Part shown: one piece after another, positions 47,263-58,916 of the stretch
How positions within the stretch are numbered: position 1 is the first letter of the stretch
Layout: every line of letters starts with the position of its first letter
The notes under the pieces: generated by a model
Database searches by the model: none
Seen by the model: the letters and a program-made list of their open reading frames with translations, nothing else
What the model was told of the DNA's origin: nothing
From: Mesostigma viride
Lineage: Eukaryota > Streptophyta > Mesostigmatophyceae > Mesostigmatales > Mesostigmataceae
Length of the DNA: 64,000 nt
Reading direction: 5' to 3'
Assembly: GCA_009746045.1 (NCBI GenBank)
Contig: RPFO01000076.1
Coordinates: 3,937,920-4,001,919, forward strand
Program-made: the position numbers and the translations under genes

Positions 47263-47833
47263 AGTTAACGCCACGCGCATTGGCGTGTTCCTGATTCGGC
47301 ATATCTCTGCGATTCCAGCGGCACCGGAACGAGTTCATTCCGACAAGTATCAAGAAAGTTATGGTGTTCCGACTTCCCGGTCGCGCGCGAGCGCGAGCCG
47401 GCTGTTCTTCTAAGTCGTGCGTGAATATATGCCGACGACATATGGGGTCGACAGTAATTCCTGGGCTGACAGGATTTAGGTGCTGAACCTACGACGGTAT
47501 TGGATTAATACGTCGTACGCAGGAAATAGGAACCTTAACCTGTGGTCTGTTGGTACCGCAGGCTTAGTCCTGGACTTCTAGGTGCAGACGTACGCAATAA
47601 TCACTGTGGACTGTACTCTGTGGTCACTGTGCCTGTATGGCAGACCTACTGTATATGATCTGGGCGCTGTACAGGTTGTGAATACTGTACCGGGAGTGTT
47701 AATACTGAGCAGGCCCTCCGAGGCTGCTCAGGCCTAGCAAAGCACAGTGCACAAGTATATAAAGAATAGGCCAGTGCCAATTGGGCATCTCTTGCGAGCC
47801 TGCCTCACGTGTGTTGCCTTGACTTGGCAAACT
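47263..47833 (+). repeat. B5 3' LTR-like sequence
   Basis: Starts AGTTAACGCC after the polypurine tract and is placed to end at GCAAACT at 47833, giving about 571 bp. It contains TATATAAAG at about 47757 and several inverted repeats. It is not alignable with the 648-bp LTRs beyond the ends, so it would be a different subfamily. The right edge is tentative. Confidence 0.5.
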
Positions 47834-49723
47834 CGTGTCTAAGCCTCAAGTGTCTGAGCGCTGTGTCACGTCCGTGATCATTTACGTCCGTGCACTCAAG
47901 AAGTTACGCGGTTGCCGTAATCGGAATCGTTACCGACGTTTGGTTGGTTCCGATTCAGTAGGCCGCAGGCTTTGTTCCTTGGGCCGGTGTGGAGCGCCGC
48001 GCCGGAAAGGCCTGAATTTCTAGAGTGACAGTCTTAGGTGACCTGACTTAGGTTCAGGCGCAAGACTTTGGGGCGCAAAGCCTTGGTGGCTTGCGCAATA
48101 TTCCGGTGCGTGACATTTGGCAGTTATGAATCTTTTGTATTGTCCAGACGGAATGATGTTCAGTCCATCTGACAAAGCTAGATACGCAGATCGTAGTGTG
48201 CGGTGTGCTGGCTCGCACGTGGTTGTCGAACAGACTTGCTCTGCATTTTGCTGGCAGTCTAACTGCACGTCAGGCGGCTTGCTGGCAAATGCGACAGCGC
48301 ATGGATGCCGGGATTTTTGGAGGTATTTAGGAGCAGCGCAGCGGCCATGGTGGTCGTTGTTCGCTCGTTTCTCTCCCTCACAACTAGTTTGTTGTCTTCA
48401 TGGGGTTAAACTTCTCGAACAGCCCGGAGCAGCCCCCGTGAGTGGTTGCATGTCGTTGCCATGACGATGGTTGATAAGATTGACAATGGTTTGATCCGGT
48501 TGGGATGTTGTTGGCATTGTGGACGAGAAACGTTCTGCTGACCCGGGAACAGTCCCGGGAAAGGGCCGGTTCGTCGTTGGCCAGTGTGCCAGTAACTGGG
48601 ACATGAGCGCAGAGTCACACAGTTGATATAGATTATGACGTAAGTAAACACTGTTGCGCCACAGTGGCGTCATGGTCGGTCTGTGGTGATTTCGATGGGT
48701 CTCAAGGATATGTAGTTACTCTTACAGTTGCGGCAGCACAACTCGGCATTCATTGTAATTTGTCAAATGTTATGGAATGAATGGTTTGGGCATTGCTTTC
48801 ATCATAAAGCATTATTGCAATCTTCATAATATAAATATCGGCTGGCTGCGCTGCCTGTCATGAAGGTGGTGGTGCCGTCAAGGACCACACCTATCATTTC
48901 CACTTTATTTAAACGAGCGAACAACCCTTGGCGGGTTCAGTTCGGACAGCCTGAGCCGGAGATATACCCAAGCTGCCGGCTTGCAGAATCAAGCACTTGG
49001 AAGAGGATTAAGCTTATCCTTTAAAAAGCTATGAAGAGGATTAGGCTTATCCTTGAAAAAGCCATGAAGAGGATTATGCTTATCCTTGAAAAAGCACTGA
49101 AGAGGTTATTGCTTAGCCTATTTGAAAAGCATGTGTGGTCCTGTCGTGGGAATTTTTAATATAGTGGATCACACACAAGAGTACTCTATTGCTATGGATA
49201 TGCCTTCCAAGTGATAGGCTAGGATATAATGGCACGCAAACGCGACAGCTGTAACATTATCCAGTTTTAACAACGCTCCGTTCCAACCACATTCACACAT
49301 TGCTGCATTGCAGCCATATCCTTATACATTGCGTTTAACCCTTCAATTGTACTGAGTCCGTTTTCGTGGCGCCAGTTGAACTGGCACCGCTCTAAGGACT
49401 GAGTTTGTGCGCCTTGCAGGCGCCGCGCCAAAAAAAAAGCCGTCAAACCTGGGGGAATTGAAAGATCTAGACGTCAGCTTTCCGTAGAGCACTTCAGACC
49501 GTACTTTGGACACCTGGCCAGGGAGATATGCTTGAGCAAAGTTAGGGGGGTACCATGGTCCAACGGGACCGACGTGCATGAAAAATATTGACGCGCACGG
49601 CTATGGTGGTGCACACAACTGACTGGTACGAGAGAATGGCTTGACATAATGGACTCAATTTTTGTAGGCATGATTTCAAGTCCTAAAAACGTTTTATCCC
49701 TAGCCATGGAACGTTTGAAGATG
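47834..49723. other. No gene recognised; one 33-bp tandem array
   Basis: I see no domain or RNA gene. Short open stretches have no family. Inverted repeats such as CCCGGGAACAGTCCCGGG (near 48542) occur. The B4 insertion begins at 49724, after AGATG. Confidence 0.5.
49000..49131. repeat. Four tandem units of 33 bp
   Basis: Units start at 49000, 49033, 49066 and 49099 with GAAGAGGATTA, then GCTTATCC, then TTGAAAAAGC. Each unit contains the inverted words GGATTA/TTATCC, so each can form a small hairpin. The last unit is the most diverged. Confidence 0.9.
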
Positions 49724-50366
49724 AGTTAGCATTTTGGGCAACCAATATGCTAAGTGGACGCAGTTTGGAAAGACCTTTCCAACGCCGTGCTGACCGCCTG
49801 AAACAGACAAGGGACGAGAAAGATATCAAGTCCCGAAGTCCTAGCCATCCGTGGCCGACTAGGGTGCAGTCCTCTGGCATAGTGGACAGGACACGTGGCA
49901 GGCCGTGCCTGCACAGGCTTAGCCTGATTATCACGTGACTGTGGTCCACGTAGATCAGAGGAGCAGCAGCCTGTGACTGGTGGAATACTGGAGCTGGCAC
50001 AGGTCTGCAAGGATACTAGGCCTTGCAGGCTTGTGACAGGTCCTGTACTTCCTAGGTTGCAGAGTCTAGGCAAATCCAGTTCGTCCTGGCTCTGCACTGA
50101 TGCCAGTGGACGTTGAGGATTTGCTTGCACGCCTGCACGTGCCTCGTCACACCGATGGGAACGAGGAACAACGCAAGGATATAGCTTGGTCATGGGGGAT
50201 GACCAGCTATCTCGGAAAGCACGAACCGTGGGTGCCACCTTGGTCGTGGAAGTGCCCATTGTGGTCGTGGCCTGGTGAACAGATTTAAGGTTGCTGCCTT
50301 GCAACATTGGCTAAGACGCGCTGTGAAAGATCAAGAGCTCACATACGTTGGGAGCTCTTTCTAACT
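49724..50366 (+). repeat. B4 5' LTR (643 bp)
   Basis: Begins AGTTAGCATTTTGGG like the B1-B3 LTRs and ends TTTCTAACT. The first 400 bp are near-identical to B3; the last 200 are diverged. The first internal bases are CGTATTATTG. Confidence 0.95.
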
Positions 50367-50391
50367 CGTATTATTGTCTCCTTACTTCTTC

Positions 50392-51579
50392 ATGTCCAAC
50401 GTGCCGAGGGAACAGGCCATTGAGCCTTCGCAAAGCCAGAGCTCGCAGCCGCAGCTTCGGGTAGGAGCCCCGGAGCGATCACGACCTTTTCATCCCTACG
50501 CTCATCCGAGCACCGCATCAACCTTCGTCCAGGCGGCGTACCTGGCAAGGGGGCTGGCGAAGAAAGGTTGGGTAGCAGTTTGCGGAACTGCAGCAGGGCC
50601 GGCGGCGAGCGACCCCATTGTGATGCAGATTGAGGCTTCGACAGCTCCCGGCGAATTGTCGCGAGAGGCCGTCGAAAAGTTTGTGTCAATACGGGACGAG
50701 CTGTCCTCGACCATTTACGGTCTGGAGGTGGCTCACCAGGGCGGGCACGTGACCGTGTCGCAGCTGGATTTGGCGCGGGAGGCACTGGGCCAGATCGTGG
50801 CCATTGGACTGGGAGCAGCGCGACTGTTCAACCATCAGGTGGCAACGTCTGTGCTGGGCGCGGGAGTTGAAGTCCCGGACGTGATCAGGCAAGCGCAGGC
50901 GCGCGAAGTCGACAACCCCTGGTCGTCGGCAGAGGTGGTTTCACAAACGTGCGAACACCTCGTGAACATTCTTTTGCAGGAGTCACGGGGCAACGCAGAC
51001 CGGTGGGTGATAACCACACGACCATTTGGGATTTGGTCAACACTCGACACACCGCGGGCGGCGGAACCAGACGCACACGATCCAGTGGTCGAGGTCATCA
51101 CGGGTCGGGAGGTAACGCCAGAAGACTTCCATTACCAATTCGTTGATCAGCCAGAGGGGATCATCGAACGTTCATCTCAGCAGATAGATCAAGGCGACGG
51201 TACCACAGAAGGGTACGCTGCACGACGTCGTGCTGAGCTGCACGTCCCGCAAGAGCCCGAACACGACTACGGTGGTCGTGGGGCTTGCAACGACAAGCGG
51301 GGTGGTGGAACGCGGTGGGTGAGGAGCCTTGAGTGGGATCGCTCGAGTGGGAGCGAGCCCCGGATCCCAGTGGAGAAGTCTGCAGACGGGCGACCCGTTA
51401 GCAGAGTGTTTGGACCCTACGCCGACGGGGAGGACGCCGCTGGCAGCGACGAGGAGCGGCCAGAGACGCCCATCGCAGCCACTGCTCAAGAGCGAGAGCT
51501 GGAGGCAGCGAACCAAGCAGGTGCTGAGTCAGTAGCTGGGACGGTGCCCACGGCATCCCCCAGCGACGCCAGTGCTTGA
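50392..51579 (+). CDS. B4 ORF0, open, unknown conserved protein
   Basis: An open frame of about 395 codons from ATG (MSNVPREQAIEPSQ) to the end SPSDASA, 25 bases inside the element. By eye it shares about two thirds of its residues with ORF0 of B1 and B3, with blocks STFVQAAY, GWVAV, EVAHQGGHVTV, TCEHLVNIL, WVITTRP, GIWSTLDTPR and GRPVSRVFGPY. DNA differences are many but the frame is kept, which suggests selection on the protein. The N-terminus and C-terminus are low in complexity; the middle (about residues 40-230) is mostly helical. No signal peptide, membrane segment, zinc finger or enzyme motif seen. It might be a Gag partner or a matrix-like protein. Confidence 0.75.
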   Translation: MSNVPREQAIEPSQSQSSQPQLRVGAPERSRPFHPYAHPSTASTFVQAAYLARGLAKKGWVAVCGTAAGPAASDPIVMQIEASTAPGELSREAVEKFVSIRDELSSTIYGLEVAHQGGHVTVSQLDLAREALGQIVAIGLGAARLFNHQVATSVLGAGVEVPDVIRQAQAREVDNPWSSAEVVSQTCEHLVNILLQESRGNADRWVITTRPFGIWSTLDTPRAAEPDAHDPVVEVITGREVTPEDFHYQFVDQPEGIIERSSQQIDQGDGTTEGYAARRRAELHVPQEPEHDYGGRGACNDKRGGGTRWVRSLEWDRSSGSEPRIPVEKSADGRPVSRVFGPYADGEDAAGSDEERPETPIAATAQERELEAANQAGAESVAGTVPTASPSDASA

Positions 51580-51631
51580 GTCAGTTCTTCCTTTTCCTTC
51601 GCCTTTATTGTTGTGTCCCCACTTGTATATA

Positions 51632-52983
51632 ATGCCTCGTGGCAAACCGGGCGACGGCGACAAGGGCGAGGAGGGGGCACCGGCTGGAGAGAGCCAGGAG
51701 CCTGGGAAGGGCAAGGAGGCGCTGGTGGGAGAGGCGATCCCAGCCAGCGACGGCGATGGGGGAAAGCGACCAGGGAGCAAGAGGCGACACGAAGACTCGG
51801 TGGAGGAGGCGCGCAAGGCGCGGGCGCTGGGGGCATCTGATGCAATAACGGTGGCGAATGGGCAACCTGCCGTGGAGAAGCGTAAGAGGGACCCCTCTGC
51901 TGACGGCAATGGTAAGAGGCCTCATGTGGATGTGCTCTCCCCTGTGCCTGCTGGACCAAGTGGTGCTGTTGTTGTGACACCCGCTGTGGTGGAGCCAGTG
52001 AAGGCGCTGCCAGGGTCGAGACCTCACATGAGTGCTGTCACTGTTATGAATGGACAAAAGCCTCTTAACCCACCACTAGCACAGGAAGCTTTGGACAAGT
52101 GGCTAGAGGACATGGAGCTTGTTGTGTTCTCCGTGGACCCCACTGTCAACCTAGTGCAAGTGTTTCACTCGTCCACGTGCAACAGGGACTCGTCAGAGCG
52201 TGTCAGGGAGAAGGCTAGGACTGCTGTCAAGGATAAGCTAACCTGGGCACAGTTCCTGGAAGGGTTGAGGGAAGAGTTCTCTGACAAGGTTCTCAACCTC
52301 ACCAACTACTACAAGCCAGTATGACACCTTTGAGATAGTGGGCCCTGTGGCAGAGGAATGGGCTAGGCTCAACCGTATCAGGACAAGGGGGCCAAGTATG
52401 GCTTCCTGGTCACAGATAGGGCCTTGGCAGACTATTTCCTGGACCGTATGGGTTTGAGTGTGGATGGGAGGAACGGTGCCCGCATGTTTCTTAACCAGAC
52501 TGATGGCTCCTTGCGTGCTCTGGAGCTTGTAATCCTCAGCATAAGGAAGCCAGAACCTGCCTGCAAGGCTATCCAGTCCCATGGCAGCAATGCCACCTCC
52601 GCTGTGCAGGGCCAAGGTGATGTCCCCGGGTACCCAGCCCGTGATGGGGCAAGGCCCAACAAGCGTAAGCGCTTCAGGCGCCAGAGGCAGGGGCTCAGGG
52701 TGGCAAGGGTGCAGGTCCCCAAGGAGGGGTTGGGGGCCAGCAAGCTGGTGGTCAGCAGGGTAAGGGTGGCCAAGGGCAAGGCAAGGGCCAAGCTCAAGGC
52801 AACCAGGGCAAGCAGGGTGGGCAGCCTCAGGGAGGCCAGGGGAAGCCTGGCAAGGGTGGGGCTGGGTCTGGGAAGAAGGGTGGAGCATGTTTTGTGTGTG
52901 GCAAGGAAGGTCACTGGCGTCGTGAGTGTCCTGACAGGAAGGCCAAGCCTGCTGGGGCAGGAGGCCAGTCTGGGCAGCAGTGA
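51632..52983 (+). pseudogene. B4 gag fossil with CCHC knuckle
   Basis: ATG in the context TATATAATGCC, about 50 bases after ORF0. MPRGKPGDGDKGE start, capsid-like core, Gly/Gln/Lys tail, CFVCGKEGHWRREC knuckle near the end. About three breaks. From about residue 35 on it is almost identical to B1-B3 gag. Confidence 0.85.
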
Positions 52984-53024
52984 CTAGCTACATCATCCCC
53001 TGTAAATAGTCAATCACCCCTTGG

Positions 53025-55336
53025 GGAAGGTGTGCTGGATGTACATAAGGACGGGGGTGTGCCCCTTGTGCAGCACCAAGGGTGTAAAGATGTTGTTCTT
53101 CCACTGGATTGCAATAACAATGCTGCAGCTGAATTCCCTATGCCTCATGCAGGTGGTGGGTCTCCAGCAGGTGCTGGCCTGGAGGGCCAAGGGACCTTGC
53201 TGGAAGGGCCTGGAGCGGTCCAGGGTGCAGGGCCTGACTTGGGGCGTCAGGACGGCCTGCAGGGAAGCCCTGGAACCTCAGGAGTGGATCATGTGTCCCC
53301 ACACACGGTTCAGACGTCTCGCCAGGTCAGTACTGAGAGAGTGCTGAGCTATGCTGAGGCTGGCCATAGGTTGCATCACATGTTTGGGCATTCTGGGCAG
53401 GCAGCAATGTTTGCTTGGAAGCTAGGTAGGGAGCCTTTGTGGGAGGCTTGCCAGGCTGCTGCTGAGAACTGTGGTTGCCAGGAGAATGCTGTTCACCCAC
53501 CTCAGTCCCATGCTAGGGAGCCTGCTAGGGAGCGTGGCGACATCCAGATGGATATCCAGCATATCAGGGGCTTGTATATATTGGTGGGGGTGGACAGGTT
53601 CAGCAGATACAGGCTGATAGACGTTCTGCCTGGTATGCAGGAGCACCACTTGTTGTTGGGTATGAAGGCCCTGATCCCAGGCTTTGGGGTGTGCAAGAGT
53701 GTGCAGGCAGACTTGCAGTTTGACTGTTTGCTCAAGCATCAGGACCAGCTGCCTTGTAAGCTGGTAGTAGTCCCCAGGGAGAGTCATGGGCAGCAAGGGG
53801 CTGTAGAGAGATCCATACGTGAAGTGAAGACAGTGGTGCTAGCAGCAGAGTCAGTGCCACTTGTGGCATCTGCCTTAGAGAGGGCAGCCTGGTGTAAGGG
53901 GATAGAGAGCAGCTGAACCACAGGGTTAACTATTACTTTGATGGTGTGGCTGTCTCTCCCCTGGCCCTGCAGTATAGCTTGTTACCTGAGAACGTGGTGC
54001 AGGCCAGTCTTAGGAAGGCAGATAGGTTATTTGCCCAGCTGAGACGTAAGGACAAGAACTGGAATGTGCTGAGGCCTCAGGTGGGGCTGAAGGTCAGGAT
54101 GTGGAAGGAACCATCTATTCCAGGCAAGCGGGGGAAGTGGCAGGATGGGGTTGTCACTCGTGTGGAGGAAGCTAACAGATCTTGCCTGGTGGCTTTGGAA
54201 AAGGATCCAAGGCACGTGTACAGGTTGTCCTGGGCTCATGTCAAGGAGAGAAGGCCACATGCAATCTGGCCTGCAGACGGGCCAGGCCCTCCCAGCTGGG
54301 TTGAGGAGCCAGGCCAGAGCCAGGCAGCAGCAGCTAACAATCCTCTGGTGGTGGATGATGGTCTGTCCCTGCTGGAAGATGACGAGCAGGAGGAGGCTGC
54401 TGAAGCAACTGTCACAAGGCCAGAGGGGACGGGGCAGCCACCTAAGGCCCGGGGGCCTCTCATGGCGGACGTCATCCGAGCACTCATGCGCAGCAAACAT
54501 GATCCCAAGGTATCCAAGCTCACGGGGTGGGGGTCGTGCTGGGCAGCTACAATGGAGGTAGATACCAACTCACAGGTGTCTGTCATCAGGGAAGAGGATG
54601 CTGTAGGCTTACAGATGTCCCATCCCAGTTGCCTTGCTGTGTCTGATTTCTCAGGAAAGGTGTCCATGAAGATCCTTGGGGAAGTGAGTGTGCCTATCTT
54701 AGGGGTGCCCACCACGTTCTGTGTGGTAGAGGGCTATCAGGGGCCTGCCATTCTGGGTCAGAACTTCTTGTGCATGCCAGGGGTTACTTTGACCTCTGAT
54801 GAGTTGGCACTAGAAGGCAGGGGCAGCCTCCCCCTTGAAAGATATCACTATTCCCAGGGTCTTGCAGTGGCGGTAAAGGCTGTTAGGAGTCAGCCAGCTG
54901 AGGGTCCTCAAGGTCAGGAGCCCATAGCTGAGGACCTGTTGATAATCCCAACCACCTTTGATCCAAGGCAGTTAGGGGTAAACAGGTACCAGATAGCTGC
55001 TCACAGTCCTATTCCCTGGCGCCAACTAGTCGAGATGATGCAGAGCCCCAAGATGGCTAAGGCATGGACTCTTGGCTTTGTTGCTTCTGGGCATGAGTGG
55101 ATAGTTTCCAACTGTGCAGAACCTGTGGATGAGCTGCCAGAAGTTCACCAGCTGCTCAGATTGATGTTTGTCCTCAAGCTCAAGGAGGTAGATGGTGTCC
55201 AGGTGCCACATGTCAGACCAGTTGTAACCGAGTATCATGGCACTGGCCAGTTGTTAGATGAGGAGCTCTATACTCCAGGGATGCTGCATGACACGTGGAG
55301 GATTCTGCTGTGTATATTTCTGTCTTTTCTGGTTAA
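53025..55336 (+). pseudogene. B4 pol, integrase to start of RT
   Basis: Integrase zinc-binding region and core (GDIQMDIQHI, VQADLQFD, GAVERSIREVK), an integrase C-terminal region, then the protease-like domain (MEVDTNSQVSVI, AILGQNFL) and the first part of RT (PVVTEYHGTGQLLDEELYTPG). About one break. PB2a then interrupts RT at its TTAA. Confidence 0.85.
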
Positions 55337-56680
55337 CCCATAGTCCGGGAATGGGTTTTTGGCATTTTTAGACCCCTGAAAATGGAAAAAATCATAACTC
55401 ATAGGCCACAACTCCAAATACCCCCAACCAAGGTGCTAGGAGTATCTACACTTCAAGGGCTTTCAGAAAATGCAATAATATCTCAAGTCCATTCAGTGCT
55501 TTGCAAGATATTTACTGCCAAAGTTGGACAAAAGACGATCATTTTCAGGCAAGGGAAATCCCCTTAGTAGTTTACCCCTGCAGGGAGGGTTCTAAAAAAT
55601 TATTCTGGGGTTGGACAATCTCAATAGATAGTGCCACCATGCTTTCCTTGGGTCAGACCGCACGGATAGCCCATCTGACCTATATAATGCGCTCACTTAC
55701 GTGTGTGGGTTACGCGCGCGTAAGCAGCCATCCATGAAATGCCACACACTTATGCATTGTATACAGCCACATAGGACTGTAAAAAGTGCTGGGAAACAAA
55801 GAAGTGCTAAACCAGCACTAACGGAATGGCATCCTCCAAAGAAACACCACAAACTGAGCAGATTTGGGGCTAATAGCACTCATACAGCAGGCATGGAAAC
55901 CTGCTGCAAGAGGCACTGATACACTCGTGTAAAATGGATGTATAAACGACAGATTCCCGTGCAAACGACATGCAAACACGTTGCCGTACCTGGCTTGATC
56001 ACGACCTTTCCGGGTTCTGCTGGCCGGGACCCTCATATCTCACACTGGCTAATGCTTTCCAGGCATAGGCCGCCATAGCCGCATAATGCATGCATCCGAC
56101 ATGATTACCAGGTTGATGTTCTGTGCAAAGATGACCTATAAACGCATCCGAATTCACAGGGACGCTGCTGCGGATGTCCCGTACCAAAACTGGGTGCTCG
56201 GGCTGGCGCAGACTGCCGGGCCATAAGAAGAAAATCGAAATATGGCATGCCATTACTCATCTGGTACTGAAAACCAAGAAAGCAGTAATGTCCTACCTGT
56301 ATTTTACCAATGCTATACATCTGGCCACCCCTGACCTACGAAAATCACGCATCATCATTCTGAGCAACATTCTGAACCATTACAAGCCGCGAGACGCAAA
56401 ATTTCCTTGATAACGGCACGCTAGCAGCCATATCTCGTTACGCGCGCGCGCGAGTGAAAATTTCCCGCCAAAGTCACGTGATACTGTCTCAATACACGTT
56501 GTATTTACCAGGCTATGGCGAATATTACCCCCAAACCTATGCATCACCTTCGTCCCTAAGTGTTCCCAGACCCACCGGACCACTGACATCCGTCACGGGT
56601 GGCGCGGCGCTCCTGGAATTGAGCGCCGCGCCACCGGGGGTCAAACAGTTCGATATATCGAACTGTTTCCGGACTATGGG
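55337..56680. mobile_element. PB2a, TTAA-flanked non-autonomous DNA transposon
   Basis: 1344 bp with TTAA on both sides (55333-55336 and 56681-56684). The uninterrupted site CTGGTTAAGGG is present in B1 and B2. The ends are CCCATAGTCCGG and CCGGACTATGGG, an almost perfect inverted pair. TTAA with CCC-starting ends is typical of piggyBac. No transposase frame. The right end carries two strong hairpins: a 15-bp stem with an 8-base loop at 56598-56635 and a 26-bp perfect palindrome at 56643-56668. PB2b is a diverged copy. Confidence 0.9.
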
Positions 56681-56684
56681 TTAA

Positions 56685-57903
56685 GGGCGTGCCCTATAGC
56701 TCTGTGCTGATTGATTTCAAGAGGGCTTTTCTCAAGGGTGACCAAGATCAGGCTAGGCAGACTTGGAGAGATATCCCTCCTTTCTTTGTGACTGTACCTG
56801 CTGTATGGAGAGCAGAGATAAAGGCCAGGTACCTGAGAATTCTGAAAGGGTTGGAAGGTCTCAGGTCCAGTCCCATAATCTGGAGAAAGAGCCTAGAGAA
56901 GTTCTTGAAGAATACTTGTGGGTTTTCTGTGTCTCCAGTGGATCCCTGTTTGTTTCAAGGGTCCCACAATGGCCTTCCTGTCTTTGCCTCACTGCATGGT
57001 GATGACCTGCATCTTATAGGTCCACCAGACTGAGTTGAGGCTGTCTTGGCTAAGATCCAGAAGCGGTTTGAGCTGGGTAAGATACAGCACATGGTGGAGA
57101 ATGAGCCTATGGTCTTCTGTGGCATGCAGGCTACGTTGTTCCAAGCCAAGGGCTCGTGGTTCATCAGGATGGAGGGTGGTAAGGACTACCCACAGCAGAT
57201 TGTAGATGCATTGCAGGAGCCCATCACGCAGGCTAGGTGTGCTACCATCAGGGGCATGCTGGCATGGCTTGCAAGTATATGTGCCCCTGACTTGCTGGTT
57301 CTGAGTCGACTTACTGATTCCCAGCTGGTTGAGGTGGGTGCTGAGAGTGTGGTGCAGGCTGTCATGATGTCTCCCCCTCTCATACTGGGTCCTGTGGATT
57401 TGTACAAGCCCCTGGACATGGTTCTCTATGTGGACAGCTCTATGGATAATAGGAAGGTCACAGAGGTCAGGGGCAGGGCAGCAGCATTAGTTACCCTGGA
57501 GCAAGATCACACCTCACTTGTTACCTGGTACAGTCGGTTGCAGAACAGGGTTACACCCAGCAGTGATATTGCTGAGTGCAGGGCAATCTGTGAAGGGCTG
57601 CATACTGCTCTTTACTTGAGGGAGCTCTTCTACCAGCTATGTCAAGTAGCTTCCTGTAGGTTGCAGCTGCACACACTGGTGAGGACTGATAGCATGGGCA
57701 TGGTGCAATTTGTGCACAGGCAGCTGGCCAGGAGCAGGGACCTTGACTACTTGTTGCTCAAGGAGATGTCCTACCTAGCTCACATTGAACATGTGCCTGG
57801 TGTGGACAACCCTGCAGATGCCCTCACCAAGCTGGAGGAGAAGGCGGAGAGGCAGTACCCCCTGCTCCGTGGGCTCATGGACCCCTCACACGGGCGGCCA
57901 TAG
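56685..57903 (+). pseudogene. B4 RT palm and RNase H
   Basis: Continues RT after PB2a: LIDFKRAFLKGD, ILKGLEGLRSSP, SLHGDDLHLIG, then RNase H with YVDSSMDNRK, SDIAECRAI, RTDSMGMV and NPADALTKLEEKAE. About one break. The end of RNase H is intact. Confidence 0.85.
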
Positions 57904-58916
57904 AGACCAGGCCTTGCTTCAGCTTGGGTGTCCCCAGTGGGCTGCTTGACCAAAGTACCAAGTGGTGACTGGTGCTTACTGGTTGACAGCCGGTCCTTCA
58001 GGGTTAGGTACACCCTCCTGGACAGGAGTTGGTGTGGAATGTCACTCCTACCAGCTGAGAATCATGCCTGGCCCTCCCCATGGGGTTCAGAAGAGTCGCC
58101 AGGACTTAAGTCGACGCCTTTGGCCTCAAACAGTTAGGCCATGCAAGGGCAACCCGAATGCTGGTTCTTACAGGTTGCTGTATATATGTTTTCTAGTGCT
58201 TGTTTCCAACCTGTTGCTAATAAAGAACCTGGTTGTGTGACCATGTGGAACATGGTTGCCAGGGAGCCACATTCTGGGTTATATATTGCTTGAATAAAAC
58301 ATAACCATGTCATGTCATTCTCATGTTGTTCTCATGGTTGTAATGTTTCTCTTGTGTGAAGTTCCAGGTCATCTATAAACCTGGAGGTTGGGGTGGGGTT
58401 CAATTCCCCAGCAGAGCCACAGCCTGGCATGAGTGATTCCTGGGCTTAACACCCAGTGAAGACATGGGCTCCCCAATAAGGCAGTAGTTGTGTAGGTGCT
58501 ACCTGAGTCTCTTTGAGCATAAAAGGGAAAGGCTGGCCAAGGCGGGCGCCATAAGAACGGGCGCCTGTGATAACTGTGAAAGATCAGGAACTCACAATAA
58601 TACGTTCTTGGCATCCTTTAATCCCAGCCATTGGACTAGGTCATGTGCCTTGACTTTAATCTAACACCAAGTTCCCAAGGAAAGGTTGGGAGCTGACCAA
58701 GGGGTCAGGGGATAACCTGGGGTGACCTCTGATTCACTGGCCAGTACACCTAGCCTGGTCCAAGGGCGTATATGTTGTTTTCCCAAAAGGAGGCAGGACC
58801 CTGGGCCCTATCAGGTCTGATCAACCCCAAGGGACCAAGTGGTCTGTGGCTGAGTGGGCACAAGCAAGGTTGGGCTTGTTTCAAGCTGGTCCAGCTCCAA
58901 AAGAAGAAAGGGTTGG
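57904..58916 (+). other. B4 3' UTR with T-arm mimic and polypurine tract
   Basis: About 1 kb of non-coding sequence with AATAAA words near 58219 and 58294. The T-arm-like stem-loop is at 58394-58410, with a further hairpin (CCAGG...CCTGG) just upstream. AAAAGAAGAAAGGGTTGG lies directly before the 3' LTR. Confidence 0.8.

Noticed and set aside
49000-49131. CRISPR array
   Set aside because: Units are directly adjacent without spacers and the DNA is eukaryotic.
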